From the NCBI GenBank assembly GCA_023667285.1, contig JAMPAK010000001.1, positions 802,301 through 866,300 of the forward strand: a DNA stretch of 64,000 nucleotides. The letters run 5' to 3'. The translations under genes were made by a program, and so were the position numbers. The notes below the pieces were generated by a model. It saw only the letters and a list, made by a program, of their open reading frames with translations. It had not been told where the DNA came from and searched no databases. Source of the DNA: Muribaculaceae bacterium. Its GTDB lineage: Bacteria > Bacteroidota > Bacteroidia > Bacteroidales > Muribaculaceae. Shown here in pieces: positions 44,801-52,902 of this stretch (the first letter of the stretch is position 1; the number at the start of each line of letters is the position of its first letter).

Positions 44801-45272
44801 TCCGTTCGGACTTATGGGCACATTCATTTTCGCCCAAATCTTCGACATCTCGAACAACATCTACCTGCAGATCGCGCTCATCATGCTCATCGGTCTTCTG
44901 GCCAAGAACGCCATCCTTATCGTTGAGTTTGCCGTGGAGCGCCGCCGCACAGGCATGTCGATTGTCAACGCAGCCATCCAGGGTGCCACTGCCCGTCTCC
45001 GACCCATCCTCATGACCTCACTGGCCATGATCATCGGTCTGCTCCCCATGATGTTTGCGACCGGCGCCGGCGCCAATGGTAACCGTGCGCTCGGCACAGG
45101 CTCAATCGGCGGTATGCTCATAGGCATGATTCTCCAGGTGCTCATAGTCCCGGCGCTGTTTGTGCTCTTCCAGAAGATTCAGGAGAAGATTACTCCGCTG
45201 AAGTGGGAGGACACTGACAACGAGGGCATCGAGAACGAAATCGAGCAGTATAGCACCTCTACAGCCCAATAA
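41886..45272 (+). CDS. RND efflux permease (HAE1/AcrB type) with central hydrophobic insertion
   Basis: This is the proton-driven inner-membrane pump of the tripartite system. It has 1128 residues, longer than AcrB's 1049. The proton-relay residues are present: Asp405-Asp406 in IAIVVDDAIVVVEAVH and Lys1007 in LIGLLAKNAILIVEF. The first helix and porter-domain motifs (PDIAPPTIRVSTTYTGANAQ) are typical. The loop joining helices 6 and 7 carries an extra segment with two strongly hydrophobic stretches, about 529-551 (PPLITFAFLVATILFMVLGW) and 556-575 (PLQLAIAAVCAIVTILGIFG), which look like added membrane helices. The adaptor and outer-membrane genes flank it closely. Confidence 0.95.
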   Translation: MKLDTFINRPVLSTVISIFIVLLGIIGLFSLPITQFPDIAPPTIRVSTTYTGANAQAVLNSVIAPLEESINGAEGMTYMESTATNTGSADITVYFEQGFDPDMAAVDVQNRVAKAQNLLPAEVTQVGVLTQKRQTSMLLMVALYDPTGRYNSEFLDNYAKINMIPQLQRVSGVGDVMSFGADYSMRIWLKPDVMAQYGLVPSDISYALAEQNIEAAPGAFGEQGDQSFQYTMKYKGRLVTPEEFENIVVSAKPTGEVLRLGDVAKIELGRVTYGFSSALNGYPSTSCVVFQTAGSNATQIINDCLKVVDDMKKNLPDGLKIAIPMNNNDFLDASIHEVIKTLIEAFILVFFVVYVFLQDIRSTIIPAIAIPVALVGTFFFMNLIGFSINLITLSALVLAIAIVVDDAIVVVEAVHAKLDVGYKSARKASIDAMGEIGGAIISITLVMMLVFIPVSFMSGTTGVFYRQFGLTMAIAIGLSALNALTLSPALCAVFLKGHDDGSLKERLSKAYSAAGEAVAENTKRRFTLDFPPLITFAFLVATILFMVLGWYNIHKPLQLAIAAVCAIVTILGIFGKRFHQGFEVGFNRILKVYNKATAFFIGHKLLSLSIVGVAVAILVWLMNITTSTLVPNEDTGVLFCMVDMPPGTSQERTEEVMNQVDAIIGTVPEVEYRQKIVGYSFMAGQGATYGTFIIKLKNWEDRKQADQTSNAILGKLYGMTGAAIKDGRVVLFAPPMIAGYSLTNGFEIKMQDRTGGNVDEFFNIVQGFLAQLNAQPEVQVAMTTFNPTFPQYMIDIDAAKAKQAGISPKDILSTLQGYYGGMYVSNFNRFGKIYRVMMQASPEARVSPETLSAIKVRNGKEMASVSNFVTLTKVYGPDLLNRFNMFQSISVTGQPAPGYTSGDCLAAITRVANETLPPGYGYEYSGMTREEASSGAGSTTAIIFGLCLLFVYLLLSAQYESYILPWAVILSIPFGLMGTFIFAQIFDISNNIYLQIALIMLIGLLAKNAILIVEFAVERRRTGMSIVNAAIQGATARLRPILMTSLAMIIGLLPMMFATGAGANGNRALGTGSIGGMLIGMILQVLIVPALFVLFQKIQEKITPLKWEDTDNEGIENEIEQYSTSTAQ

Positions 45273-45296
45273 AACTCTCATCATCAACCAGACACG

Positions 45297-46685
45297 ATGA
45301 AAATTCAGAACATTTCCATCCTCCTTGCAGCCACTGTGGGCGTCTCGACGCTCACAGGCTGCGGGATTTATCAGAAATATGATGCCTCGCGCATGGACTC
45401 CCAGCTTGTGAAGGAGTATGCCGAGGTGGCCAAGACGGCTGAGAATGACCCGACGGTGTTCGGCAACCTGCCGTGGCAGCAGGTGTTCACAGACCCTCTG
45501 CTGGCCGACTATATCAACCGCGCGCTCTCCAACAATAAGGACCTGCGCAACGCCAAACTCAATGTCGACATAGCTCACGCTCAGCTCAAGGGGGCAAAAC
45601 TCAGCTATCTCCCCTCTGTGGCCCTGAGTCCCAACGGCGCCGGCGCCTCATATGCCGGGAGCGACCTGTCGTGGACCTATCAGCTCCCCCTCTCAGTGAA
45701 CTGGGAGATTGATGCCTTCGGTAAGCTTCTCAACGCCAAGCGGGGCGCCAAGATGTCTGAACTGCAGATGCAGGCCGTCGAGCAGGCCACCCGCTCGCAG
45801 ATCATTGCCGGTGTGGCTCAGTGCTACTACACGATTGCCTCCCTGCAGGCTCAGCTCGACCTGAGCCGGGAGACCGCTCAGCTCTGGAAGGAGAGCGTCA
45901 ATGTGATGAAGAACCTCAAGGAGGCCGGCCGCCTCAGGGAGGATGCTGTTGTTCAGAGCCAGGCTCAGTATTACAGCATCGAGAGCTCTATCACCGATAT
46001 TGAGATGAGCCTCCATGAGGCTAACAACACCATGTCGCTGCTGCTCAACACGATGCCTCAGACCTGGCCCATCCCGGCCTCGGCCGCCCTGGTTCTTCCT
46101 GAACTGAAGCGCACATCTGTCCCGATGGCAGAACTGGCTGCCCGTCCTGATGTGAAGGCTTCGGAGATGGCACTCGCCGCCGCCTACTACTCGACGGCCT
46201 CTGCGCGCTCTGCGTTCTATCCATCGATAGCCATCACGGCCAACGGTGGTTTCACCAACCTGCTGGGATCGTTTATCAAGAATCCCGGCGACTGGTTCTA
46301 CCAGCTGGCGGGAAGCCTGACGGCGCCCCTCTTCGCCCGCGGGCAGAACATAGCCCGTCTGGAGGCTGCGAAGGCTCAGCAGAAGCAGGCTCTCAACAAC
46401 TTTGAGTACACTCTGATGAGTGCGGCCGCCGATGTGAGCGACGCTCTCACCGTCTATGAGAAGAGCACTGCAAAGCAGGGATGGCTCACTCTCCAGGTGA
46501 ACGACCTTGCCAAGGCTGTGGACATCACCAATGAGCTACTGCTCTTTGACGGGTCGACAACCTATCTGGAGGTGCTGACGGCCCAGCGCAATCTTCTGAC
46601 TGCCCAGACAGCACAAATCACCACAAATCTAACCGCCGCACGCTCGATCATCAACCTCTACCAGAATCTGGGCGGAGGCCGCTGA
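45297..46685 (+). CDS. TolC-family outer-membrane efflux lipoprotein (NodT type)
   Basis: This is the outer-membrane channel of the same efflux pump. It has 462 residues with a lipobox LTGC (Cys22), as in OprM/NodT proteins. Two outer-membrane-factor repeats show the usual long helices and Leu/Ala-rich heptads. Typical stretches are VNWEIDAFGKLLNAKRGAKM near 122-141, LAARPDVKASEMALAAAYY in the second repeat, and LTAQRNLLTAQTAQITTNL near the C-terminus. It starts 24 bases after the permease stop and lies 31 bases before lpxA. Confidence 0.95.
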   Translation: MKIQNISILLAATVGVSTLTGCGIYQKYDASRMDSQLVKEYAEVAKTAENDPTVFGNLPWQQVFTDPLLADYINRALSNNKDLRNAKLNVDIAHAQLKGAKLSYLPSVALSPNGAGASYAGSDLSWTYQLPLSVNWEIDAFGKLLNAKRGAKMSELQMQAVEQATRSQIIAGVAQCYYTIASLQAQLDLSRETAQLWKESVNVMKNLKEAGRLREDAVVQSQAQYYSIESSITDIEMSLHEANNTMSLLLNTMPQTWPIPASAALVLPELKRTSVPMAELAARPDVKASEMALAAAYYSTASARSAFYPSIAITANGGFTNLLGSFIKNPGDWFYQLAGSLTAPLFARGQNIARLEAAKAQQKQALNNFEYTLMSAAADVSDALTVYEKSTAKQGWLTLQVNDLAKAVDITNELLLFDGSTTYLEVLTAQRNLLTAQTAQITTNLTAARSIINLYQNLGGGR

Positions 46686-46716
46686 GACGGGCAATGCACA
46701 CATACCCTGAACAACT

Positions 46717-47505
46717 ATGATTAGCGACAAAGCCCACATCGATCCCTCGGCCAAGATAGGCAACGGGGTCACAATCCATCCCTTCGCCTACATCGACAAG
46801 GATGTGGAGATAGGGGACGGCAGTGTCATCATGCCCTTCGCCTCGATTATCCGCGGCACCCGCATGGGAAAGAACTGCAAGGTATATCAGGGCGCCATCG
46901 TAGGCGCCGATCCCCAGGACTTCCGTTGGAAGGGCGGATTCACCTACTGTTACATCGGCGACAATGTCTGCATCCGCGAGAACGTCATCATCAACCGTGG
47001 CATCAACCCGGAGGGTGGCACAAAGATAGGCTCGAGAACGTTCCTGATGGCCAACTCACACGTGGGTCACGACTCAGTGCTGAAGGGGAGGAGCGTCATC
47101 GGAAACAATGTCTCCATCGCAGGCGACGTTGAGATTGGCGAGTGTACCATCCTGTCGTCGAGCGTGGTGGTGCATGAGAACTCGAAGATTGGTGACTGGG
47201 TGTTGGTGAAGGGTGGCTGCCGAATCACCGGCAATGTTCCCCCTTACTGCATCATGGCCCACAATCCGACAGCCTACTTCGGTGTGAATGCCTTCATCAT
47301 GCGCAAGGAGAAGGCTGCGACGGAGGAGATTATAGATGATATAGCCAAGTGCTACCGCCATATCTATCAGACCGGTACTTCGGTGTTCAACGCTCTGCAG
47401 CGCATCGAGGCCGACGTTGACCCCTCGAATGAGCGCCAGAACATCCTCGACTTCATCAGGGGCGTGAACCTGAAGATTGTGGCCATCCCCAGAGATCTAG
47501 AATAA
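46717..47505 (+). CDS. lpxA: LpxA, acyl-ACP--UDP-N-acetylglucosamine O-acyltransferase
   Basis: LpxA performs the first step of lipid A synthesis, O-acylation of UDP-GlcNAc at position 3. It has 262 residues. The N-terminal two thirds form a left-handed beta-helix of hexapeptide repeats (IGNGVTIHPFAYIDKDVEIG). The catalytic His lies in MANSHVGHDS near residue 115-118. The C-terminal third is helical (EEIIDDIAKCYRHIY). It is the last gene of the efflux operon and not next to lpxD or lpxC, where lpxA usually sits in this phylum. It may be a second copy or a relocated one. A hairpin follows. Confidence 0.93.
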   Translation: MISDKAHIDPSAKIGNGVTIHPFAYIDKDVEIGDGSVIMPFASIIRGTRMGKNCKVYQGAIVGADPQDFRWKGGFTYCYIGDNVCIRENVIINRGINPEGGTKIGSRTFLMANSHVGHDSVLKGRSVIGNNVSIAGDVEIGECTILSSSVVVHENSKIGDWVLVKGGCRITGNVPPYCIMAHNPTAYFGVNAFIMRKEKAATEEIIDDIAKCYRHIYQTGTSVFNALQRIEADVDPSNERQNILDFIRGVNLKIVAIPRDLE

Positions 47506-47531
47506 CAGATTTTACATCTGACAGTAAACCG

Positions 47532-47576
47532 GATGGGCCAGATAGGACTTATATCTATATCTGACCCATCTATTTT
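47532..47576 (+). terminator. Terminator after the efflux-lpxA operon
   Basis: GATGGGCCAGATA (47532-47544) pairs with TATCTGACCCATC (47558-47570) with one mismatch, followed by TATTTT. Confidence 0.75.
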
Positions 47577-47589
47577 ATAAGTATGTGTT

Positions 47590-48081
47590 ATGATGGAAAA
47601 GAAGAAGCATTCCATACTCTTCGTGTGTCTGGGTAATATCTGCCGCTCGCCGGCGGCTGAGGGGATTATGCGCCGACTGGTCTCTGAACGGGGCGAGAGC
47701 GCCGGCTGGGAGATTGACTCGGCCGGGACCGGGCGCTATCACATCGGCTCGCTTCCTGACCGCCGCATGAGGATTCATGCCCGTGAGCGGGGGTTGAATC
47801 TTGATCATATCTGCCGCCAGGTGAGGGAGAGTGATTTCCGGGACTTTGACCTGGTGATAGGGATGGACAGTTCCAATCTGATGGATCTGCGGGAGATGTG
47901 TCCGGACCCTAAGTTGCTGCCACGCATACACTCGATGTCTGAGTGGTTCACACAGCCATGCAGTTATGATTATGTCCCTGATCCATATTATGAAGGCTCT
48001 GAGGGGTTCGAGCTTGTGCTTGACCTCCTTGAGGATGCATGCCAGAATCTCTACAATTCACTGACCAATGAAAAATCTTGA
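47590..48081 (+). CDS. Low-molecular-weight protein tyrosine phosphatase
   Basis: The 163-residue enzyme has the CX5R active-site loop near the N-terminus: VCLGNICRS with nucleophile Cys13 and Arg19. The general-acid aspartate lies in the C-terminal VPDPYYEG motif. The size and both motifs are standard for this family. Bacterial members dephosphorylate tyrosine kinases that control capsule synthesis, or other targets; none of those is encoded nearby. The stop overlaps the cdd start by 14 bases, so the two are coupled. Confidence 0.93.
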   Translation: MMEKKKHSILFVCLGNICRSPAAEGIMRRLVSERGESAGWEIDSAGTGRYHIGSLPDRRMRIHARERGLNLDHICRQVRESDFRDFDLVIGMDSSNLMDLREMCPDPKLLPRIHSMSEWFTQPCSYDYVPDPYYEGSEGFELVLDLLEDACQNLYNSLTNEKS

Positions 48082-48541
48082 AATCAAAACGCCCATAATT
48101 GAGGCTACAATCGATGAACTCTCGCCTGAGGAGCAGATGCTTGTCAAGGCGGCGTGGCGCCAGACATCGACCTCCTATGCGCCTTACAGCCGCTTCAGGG
48201 TGGGGGCAGCCATTCTGTTGAGCAATGGTGAGGTTGTGTGTGGTTCCAATCAGGAAAATGCGGCTTATCCGTCGGGACTGTGTGCTGAGCGCACGGCTGC
48301 TTTCTATGCCCATGCCAGCCATCCGGAGGAGAAGTTTGTGGCTATAGCCATCGCGGCTGTCGGCACTGATGGCCTTAAGGTGGCAGATCCTGTGGCGCCG
48401 TGTGGTGCATGCAGGCAGTCGCTGCTCGAGTATGAGAAACTTGCGGGACATGATGTCAAAGTGATTCTCTGTGGCCGCGACAAGGTTTTCATACTTCCTT
48501 CTGTCCGCTCTACCCTCCCTCTGGCCTTCTCGGAATTCTGA
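48068..48541 (+). CDS. cdd: Cytidine deaminase
   Basis: Cdd deaminates cytidine and deoxycytidine to uridine in pyrimidine salvage. It has 157 residues, the tetrameric short type. The zinc-site motif CAERTA near 77-82 supplies a Cys ligand and the catalytic Glu. PCGACRQ near 114-120 supplies the other two cysteines. The N-terminal APYSRFRVGAAIL near 36-48 is also typical. It shares a transcript with the phosphatase and ends at a perfect hairpin. Confidence 0.96.
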   Translation: MKNLEIKTPIIEATIDELSPEEQMLVKAAWRQTSTSYAPYSRFRVGAAILLSNGEVVCGSNQENAAYPSGLCAERTAAFYAHASHPEEKFVAIAIAAVGTDGLKVADPVAPCGACRQSLLEYEKLAGHDVKVILCGRDKVFILPSVRSTLPLAFSEF

Positions 48542-48561
48542 GACCGGTCAGATAAGGACAC

Positions 48562-48602
48562 AAAAAAATACTATGCCGGGAATTCTCGGCATAGTATTTT
48601 TT
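48562..48602. terminator. Bidirectional terminator between cdd and the PpiD-like gene
   Basis: ATACTATGCCG (48568-48578) pairs with CGGCATAGTAT (48587-48597). A-rich and T-rich runs flank the stem, so it can work both ways. Confidence 0.92.
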
Positions 48603-48620
48603 GTGGGATTGCTGTATTGA

Positions 48621-50687
48621 TTACTTGTAGAACTTGGTCATGTTGTTCTTGATTTTGTTCTTGCCAACGAGGATGAGGGGGAGGTTGTTGACAAGGCGCG
48701 ATGAGCCGCGCTGCTGGTTGTAGCGCATGGCTGACTCGTCATAACTGTAGGGACGACCCTCGTTGTCGATGTTGACAACCTCGAGAACCACAACAGAGTT
48801 GTTGGCCTTCATGGGGCCGATGAGCTGGCCGGGCTTAGCGGCTGATACGCGGCCCATGACGGCGCTCTCGTTGATGCCGATTCCGGGGATGACAAACTGG
48901 GAAAAGTTGACGGTGGTTGTGTCGGCCTGCGCGCCCATGACGGCTGCGTAGCCTGCCACGTCTTTGGCCTTTCCTTCATAGTCGGCAAGGAGTTTTGCAG
49001 CCTTCTTCTCGTTGAGGGCGCGGATCTTGAGCTGGTTGCTGAGCTGAGGATCTGAGGCGGGACGGTAGCCGTCATATATATCGTCGACAGCTACGGCAAG
49101 GAAGCGGCCTGACTGGATGTCGCCGAACACGGGAGATACCTGACCCTTCTTGGCGTCCATTGTCCATGACACGGCTGAGTGGCTGTCGGTGAGGTTGCCT
49201 ATTGAGGGTGATGATGGGGTCACGTAAGCGGGGAATGTGGTGAAACCGCAAGCCTGGGCGCTGTCGACAAACTCCTTGGCTGTCTTATGGCCGTTGACGT
49301 AGTCTTGAAGTTTTGCCTCGAGGGCGTTGACAGTGGCGTTAGAAGGCTCGACGGTGTATGTGGCGACTGCCATGTCATATACAGTGGTGGGAGCGGCGCG
49401 CTCAACGATGCGGATGATGCGGCCACCCTCGGGGAGGGTGTCTGGTGCAAACCATGTGCCTGTTGCCTGACCCTCGATGAGCTCGCTGACCATTGAGGAG
49501 TTGGGGTCGAGGAGCGAGATCTCAGTTGCCTGCTGGCTCTGTGCCACGAGGGGAGATGCGGCGATTGAGTCGAATGGTGCGCCACCGTTGAGAAGGCGTG
49601 TGAGTGAGTCTACCTGATAGCGTGTGCCCTGGACGGCGAAGAAGTCGAGTTTCACCTTGTCAGAAGCCTGGCTCTTGTTGAGGAGCTTGGCGATGGTGTA
49701 GTCGTTGCCTGTGCGCTCTACGAGAGATGCGCGGCCCACTGAGAGAGTGTCGAGAGCGGCCTTCATCGAAGCCTGGGCGTCGAGCTCAGCCTGTGAGAGT
49801 TTGCGGTTCTCAACGACGAATGCTGAAAGCTCGGAGAGACCCTGGGCGCCCTCGTTGGTGTTGAGCGCGAGAAGAGCGTTCTCGACTGCCTGCTGTCCTG
49901 CGAGGACGTCGGCCTCTGAGGGGACGATATTGACGGCGATATAGTTGACAAGGCGAGTGGGCTCGTCAATCTTATACTGCTCCTTCTCTGAGTTGTAGAT
50001 TTTCTGTACGTCTGCATCCTCAACCTTGAAGTCGTCGTCGGGGACGGTGCTGAGGTCCTTCTTGGCGTAGACCACGTTGGCGGTGGAGGCCATGTCGTCG
50101 TAGATGGCGCGGGCGTCAAGGTCGTTGGCTGTGAGTGTGCCTGCAAAGAGGTTCTGGAATTTCTGCTGGAGAAGCATCTTCTCGATGTTGCTCTCCATCT
50201 CGAGCCAGTATTGCTGCATCTGGAGTGCCTGCTCCTGGGGCAGGTTGTATTTGCCGGGGTTGTAGGCCATGTCGTGGAAAGTGGCACCGTCGGGGAATCC
50301 GATGCTTTGAACCATCTGGTTGACATACTGGGCGTTCTTGCCCACCATCATTTCGGTTAGTTCGTTGTCAGTGACGGTTATGCCGAGTTTGTTGATTTCT
50401 TCCTCGAAGAGTTTGTCGGCAATCATGTCGTTGAGCACACGCTGCTGGAGGGTTGCGCCGTCAGATGAGCGGCCCTGCTGCTGTTCCTGTTGCTGTGCGA
50501 GCTGGACGCGGCGTTGGAATTCCTGGACGTCGACTTTCTGACCGCCCACAGTGGCGAGAGTAGTACCGGTTCCGAAAAGAGTGCGGCCGGATGTAAAGAA
50601 GTCACCGATGATAAAAGCCAGCAAGGCGGCTCCAACGATGATGAGCAAGAGCACTGACTTGCTACGGATTTTTTCGAGTGTTGCCAT
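48621..50687 (-). CDS. PpiD/SurA-like periplasmic folding factor, membrane-anchored
   Basis: The 688-residue protein is anchored by one N-terminal helix (about 12-31, VLLLIIVGAALLAFIIGDFF) with its bulk in the periplasm. A SurA_N-like chaperone domain covers about 36-190. A central region (about 240-420) fits a parvulin-type prolyl isomerase, though the active-site pattern is weak. A second such region may lie near the C-terminus. This PpiD-type layout is common in Bacteroidota and helps fold outer-membrane and exported proteins. It is Gln-rich near 65-76. It has its own clear promoter. Confidence 0.88.
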   Translation of the reverse strand: MATLEKIRSKSVLLLIIVGAALLAFIIGDFFTSGRTLFGTGTTLATVGGQKVDVQEFQRRVQLAQQQEQQQGRSSDGATLQQRVLNDMIADKLFEEEINKLGITVTDNELTEMMVGKNAQYVNQMVQSIGFPDGATFHDMAYNPGKYNLPQEQALQMQQYWLEMESNIEKMLLQQKFQNLFAGTLTANDLDARAIYDDMASTANVVYAKKDLSTVPDDDFKVEDADVQKIYNSEKEQYKIDEPTRLVNYIAVNIVPSEADVLAGQQAVENALLALNTNEGAQGLSELSAFVVENRKLSQAELDAQASMKAALDTLSVGRASLVERTGNDYTIAKLLNKSQASDKVKLDFFAVQGTRYQVDSLTRLLNGGAPFDSIAASPLVAQSQQATEISLLDPNSSMVSELIEGQATGTWFAPDTLPEGGRIIRIVERAAPTTVYDMAVATYTVEPSNATVNALEAKLQDYVNGHKTAKEFVDSAQACGFTTFPAYVTPSSPSIGNLTDSHSAVSWTMDAKKGQVSPVFGDIQSGRFLAVAVDDIYDGYRPASDPQLSNQLKIRALNEKKAAKLLADYEGKAKDVAGYAAVMGAQADTTTVNFSQFVIPGIGINESAVMGRVSAAKPGQLIGPMKANNSVVVLEVVNIDNEGRPYSYDESAMRYNQQRGSSRLVNNLPLILVGKNKIKNNMTKFYK

Positions 50688-50755
50688 TCTTATGTTTAGA
50701 TGATTTTTGTTTATTAGCTAAGGTTTTGCATTGGTGTGCCAGTGCAATTAACGCA

Positions 50756-50786
50756 CAAAGTTACAACATTTTCGCCTTATAACAAA
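50756..50786 (-). promoter_or_regulatory. Promoter of the PpiD-like gene
   Basis: On the minus strand TTTG (50783-50786) is followed after 19 bases by TAACTTTG (50756-50763). Confidence 0.78.
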
Positions 50787-50835
50787 AATCCACATGCCTG
50801 AATGTGCAAAATAAGCCTAAAAATAGGTGTTTCTG

Positions 50836-51846
50836 TCAGGGTTTTTCAGAATAAATGACGTTGGCGACGGTCTGACCGACAGCTTTGAGTGTGTGGCGGT
50901 CGATGTGGTCCATGTCGTCAGAGATGGTGTGCCAGGTGGGGTTGAAGGAGCGGGTGACGTCGTTGTTTGACTCTATAATGTCGATTGAAGGGATTCCGGC
51001 GCGGTTCAGGAAGACGTGGTCGTCAACGACTGCGCCTCCGTTCATGTTGACGAATCGGTCGCCATAGCCTGAGCGGGAGGCCATGCTCCAGAACTTGTCG
51101 ACAATCTGCTCGGCGGATTTGTTTGAGAAAAATTCTCTGTGGAACTTGGCTCCCATACCTCCCACCATGTCGAGAAGGACACCATATCGGGGGAGTGAGT
51201 CGGGGTGGTAAGGCATGTTTCTTACCCAGTGTTGTGTGCCTAGCGCCCATGAGTCATCGTGGCCTGTGAAGCCTTCAGACTGACCGTAGTCCTCGGCATC
51301 GACAAAGAGGATGTCTACTCCTATGGGTGGCTGGTTCTGTCCCATCATTCGGGCGAGTTCGAGGATGACGCCTACGCCGCTTGCACCGTCGTTAGCACCC
51401 GGGACGGGTTTTGAGTGGTTCTCCACAGAGGGGTCAGCGTCGGCCCAGGGGCGGGTGTCGTAGTGGGCCACCAGAAGGACTCTATCGTGCATCTCAGGGC
51501 GATAAGATGCCATTATGTTAGTGATGGGGAGTTTGTCGCCGTTGAATGCCGTGACCTCGCCTGTCTGGATTCTGACGTCAGAGGCGCCGTGGCGTTTAAG
51601 CTCGGCAATGAGATATTCGCCACATTCAGCGTTGGCCTTTGTGCCGGAGACGCGGGGTCCGAAGGCTACCTGGCGGTCAACGTATTCGTAAGCGCTGTCG
51701 GCATCAAATTTTACCACCGTCGTGTCGACGCTCAGGCTCTCAGTCGGAGCTGAGTCTGTGGCAGATGTGTTTCCGGTTCTGCAGCCCGTGACAAGTATCA
51801 TTGCTGCGAGAGCCGCCAGAACAACGTTCAGCGATATATTTTTCAT
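50836..51846 (-). CDS. M28-fold lipoprotein, probable glutaminyl-peptide cyclotransferase
   Basis: The 336-residue lipoprotein (lipobox VTGC, Cys22) has the M28 zinc-peptidase fold. Metal-site motifs are LLVAHYDTRPWADAD (His128, Asp130), GANDGASGVGV (Asp153) and FVDAEDYG (Glu185). These forms, especially the RPWADAD and DAEDYG stretches, match the type II glutaminyl cyclases of Porphyromonas and Prevotella more than aminopeptidases. Such enzymes convert N-terminal glutamine of exported proteins to pyroglutamate using a single zinc. Aminopeptidase activity remains possible. It is transcribed separately from ppiD and from the cobalamin genes behind it. Confidence 0.8.
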   Translation of the reverse strand: MKNISLNVVLAALAAMILVTGCRTGNTSATDSAPTESLSVDTTVVKFDADSAYEYVDRQVAFGPRVSGTKANAECGEYLIAELKRHGASDVRIQTGEVTAFNGDKLPITNIMASYRPEMHDRVLLVAHYDTRPWADADPSVENHSKPVPGANDGASGVGVILELARMMGQNQPPIGVDILFVDAEDYGQSEGFTGHDDSWALGTQHWVRNMPYHPDSLPRYGVLLDMVGGMGAKFHREFFSNKSAEQIVDKFWSMASRSGYGDRFVNMNGGAVVDDHVFLNRAGIPSIDIIESNNDVTRSFNPTWHTISDDMDHIDRHTLKAVGQTVANVIYSEKP

Positions 51847-51890
51847 GCCGTGTGTGGTATCTGAAGGTTATGATTGGTAGTTATGGATGA

Positions 51891-51898
51891 CAAAGTTA
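51891..51898 (-). promoter_or_regulatory. -7 element of the M28/glutaminyl cyclase gene
   Basis: TAACTTTG on the minus strand, 44 bases before the start. A TTG at 51921-51923 lies 22 bases further upstream, slightly beyond the usual spacing. Confidence 0.5.
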
Positions 51899-51966
51899 CA
51901 ACTTAGTTACAAAAGTTGTACAATCATATTACAGATTTATACTTTTGCTTAACGTTGTTTAACGTT

Positions 51967-52902
51967 TTACTGAAGAAGAGGAATGAGGATAATGGCGATC
52001 AGGAGCATCAGCAGTTCGGCACGGCGGTTGATGCGGATGGCCTTGAGCATGTCGTCGGAGGTTAGTGGCCGTGGGTTTGTTCCGATATATGGTTTGGGGA
52101 AGCTTTGGCCGAAGTAGTCGTGGGGACCTCCGAAACGACAGTTCAGGATGCCTGCGAGGGCGGCCTCGGGCCATCCGGAATTGGGGCTGGCATGTTGGGG
52201 GCCATATCTGCGCACGAATCCCCAGCAGTCCAAACGACCGGCTGCAAGGAGCATCAGGATTGCTGTGAGACGGGATGGGATATAGTTGGCTATGTCGTCT
52301 ATCCTCGCAGCCCAGCGGCCAAATAGCAGATAGCGTTCGGTGTGATAGGCTATCATGGAGTCGAGAGTGTTGACCATCTTGTAGGCCAGCATGCCGGGGA
52401 CTCCAAGGAGAATGTAGTAAAACATCGGTGCTATGACGCCGTCAGAGAGGTTTTCGGCGAGGGTCTCAAGGGCGGCTGTTCTCACTTCGTGGTCGGAGAG
52501 ATTGGCGGTGTCGCGCCCTACGATACGTCCCACCTGACGCCTTCCCTCCTCGAGCGATCTGTCAGCGGCCTCAAAGACCATCCTTACCTCGCGGCAGAGG
52601 GTGGTTCCGGCAAGACAGAAGAACACTAGAATGGCCATTGCCAGAATCTCGGCGGGGGGTATGGGTGACAGGAGCCACAGTGTGAGCCAGCTGATTAGGT
52701 AGGTTGCCACAATGAGTCCAATGGCTGTGATGGCCCCTTTCTCAACCCGGTGTGGAGGATGGTTGAGTGTCCGCTCGCACCAGCTGATGGCTCTCCCCAT
52801 CCACACGACAGGGTGAGGGAGTCTCTCAGGATCGCCGAAAAGTCGGTCGGCGCCCCAGCCTGCCACAAGGGGGAGTATGCTATAAATCAGAGTGTGATAC
52901 AT
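51967..52902 (-). CDS. cbiB: Adenosylcobinamide-phosphate synthase CbiB
   Basis: CbiB, an inner-membrane protein, joins aminopropanol phosphate (or a related amine) to adenosylcobyric acid. It has 311 residues with several hydrophobic helices. The N-terminal GWGADRLFGDPERLPHPVVWMG is cut short here as GDPERLPHPVVWMGRAIS (about 22-39). The central LAENLSDGVIAPMFYYILLG motif lies near 141-160, followed by YKMVNTLDSMIAY. It is the last gene of the minus-strand cobalamin operon and overlaps the threonine-phosphate decarboxylase gene by 23 bases, so the substrate-making and joining steps are coupled. Confidence 0.95.
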   Translation of the reverse strand: MYHTLIYSILPLVAGWGADRLFGDPERLPHPVVWMGRAISWCERTLNHPPHRVEKGAITAIGLIVATYLISWLTLWLLSPIPPAEILAMAILVFFCLAGTTLCREVRMVFEAADRSLEEGRRQVGRIVGRDTANLSDHEVRTAALETLAENLSDGVIAPMFYYILLGVPGMLAYKMVNTLDSMIAYHTERYLLFGRWAARIDDIANYIPSRLTAILMLLAAGRLDCWGFVRRYGPQHASPNSGWPEAALAGILNCRFGGPHDYFGQSFPKPYIGTNPRPLTSDDMLKAIRINRRAELLMLLIAIILIPLLQ

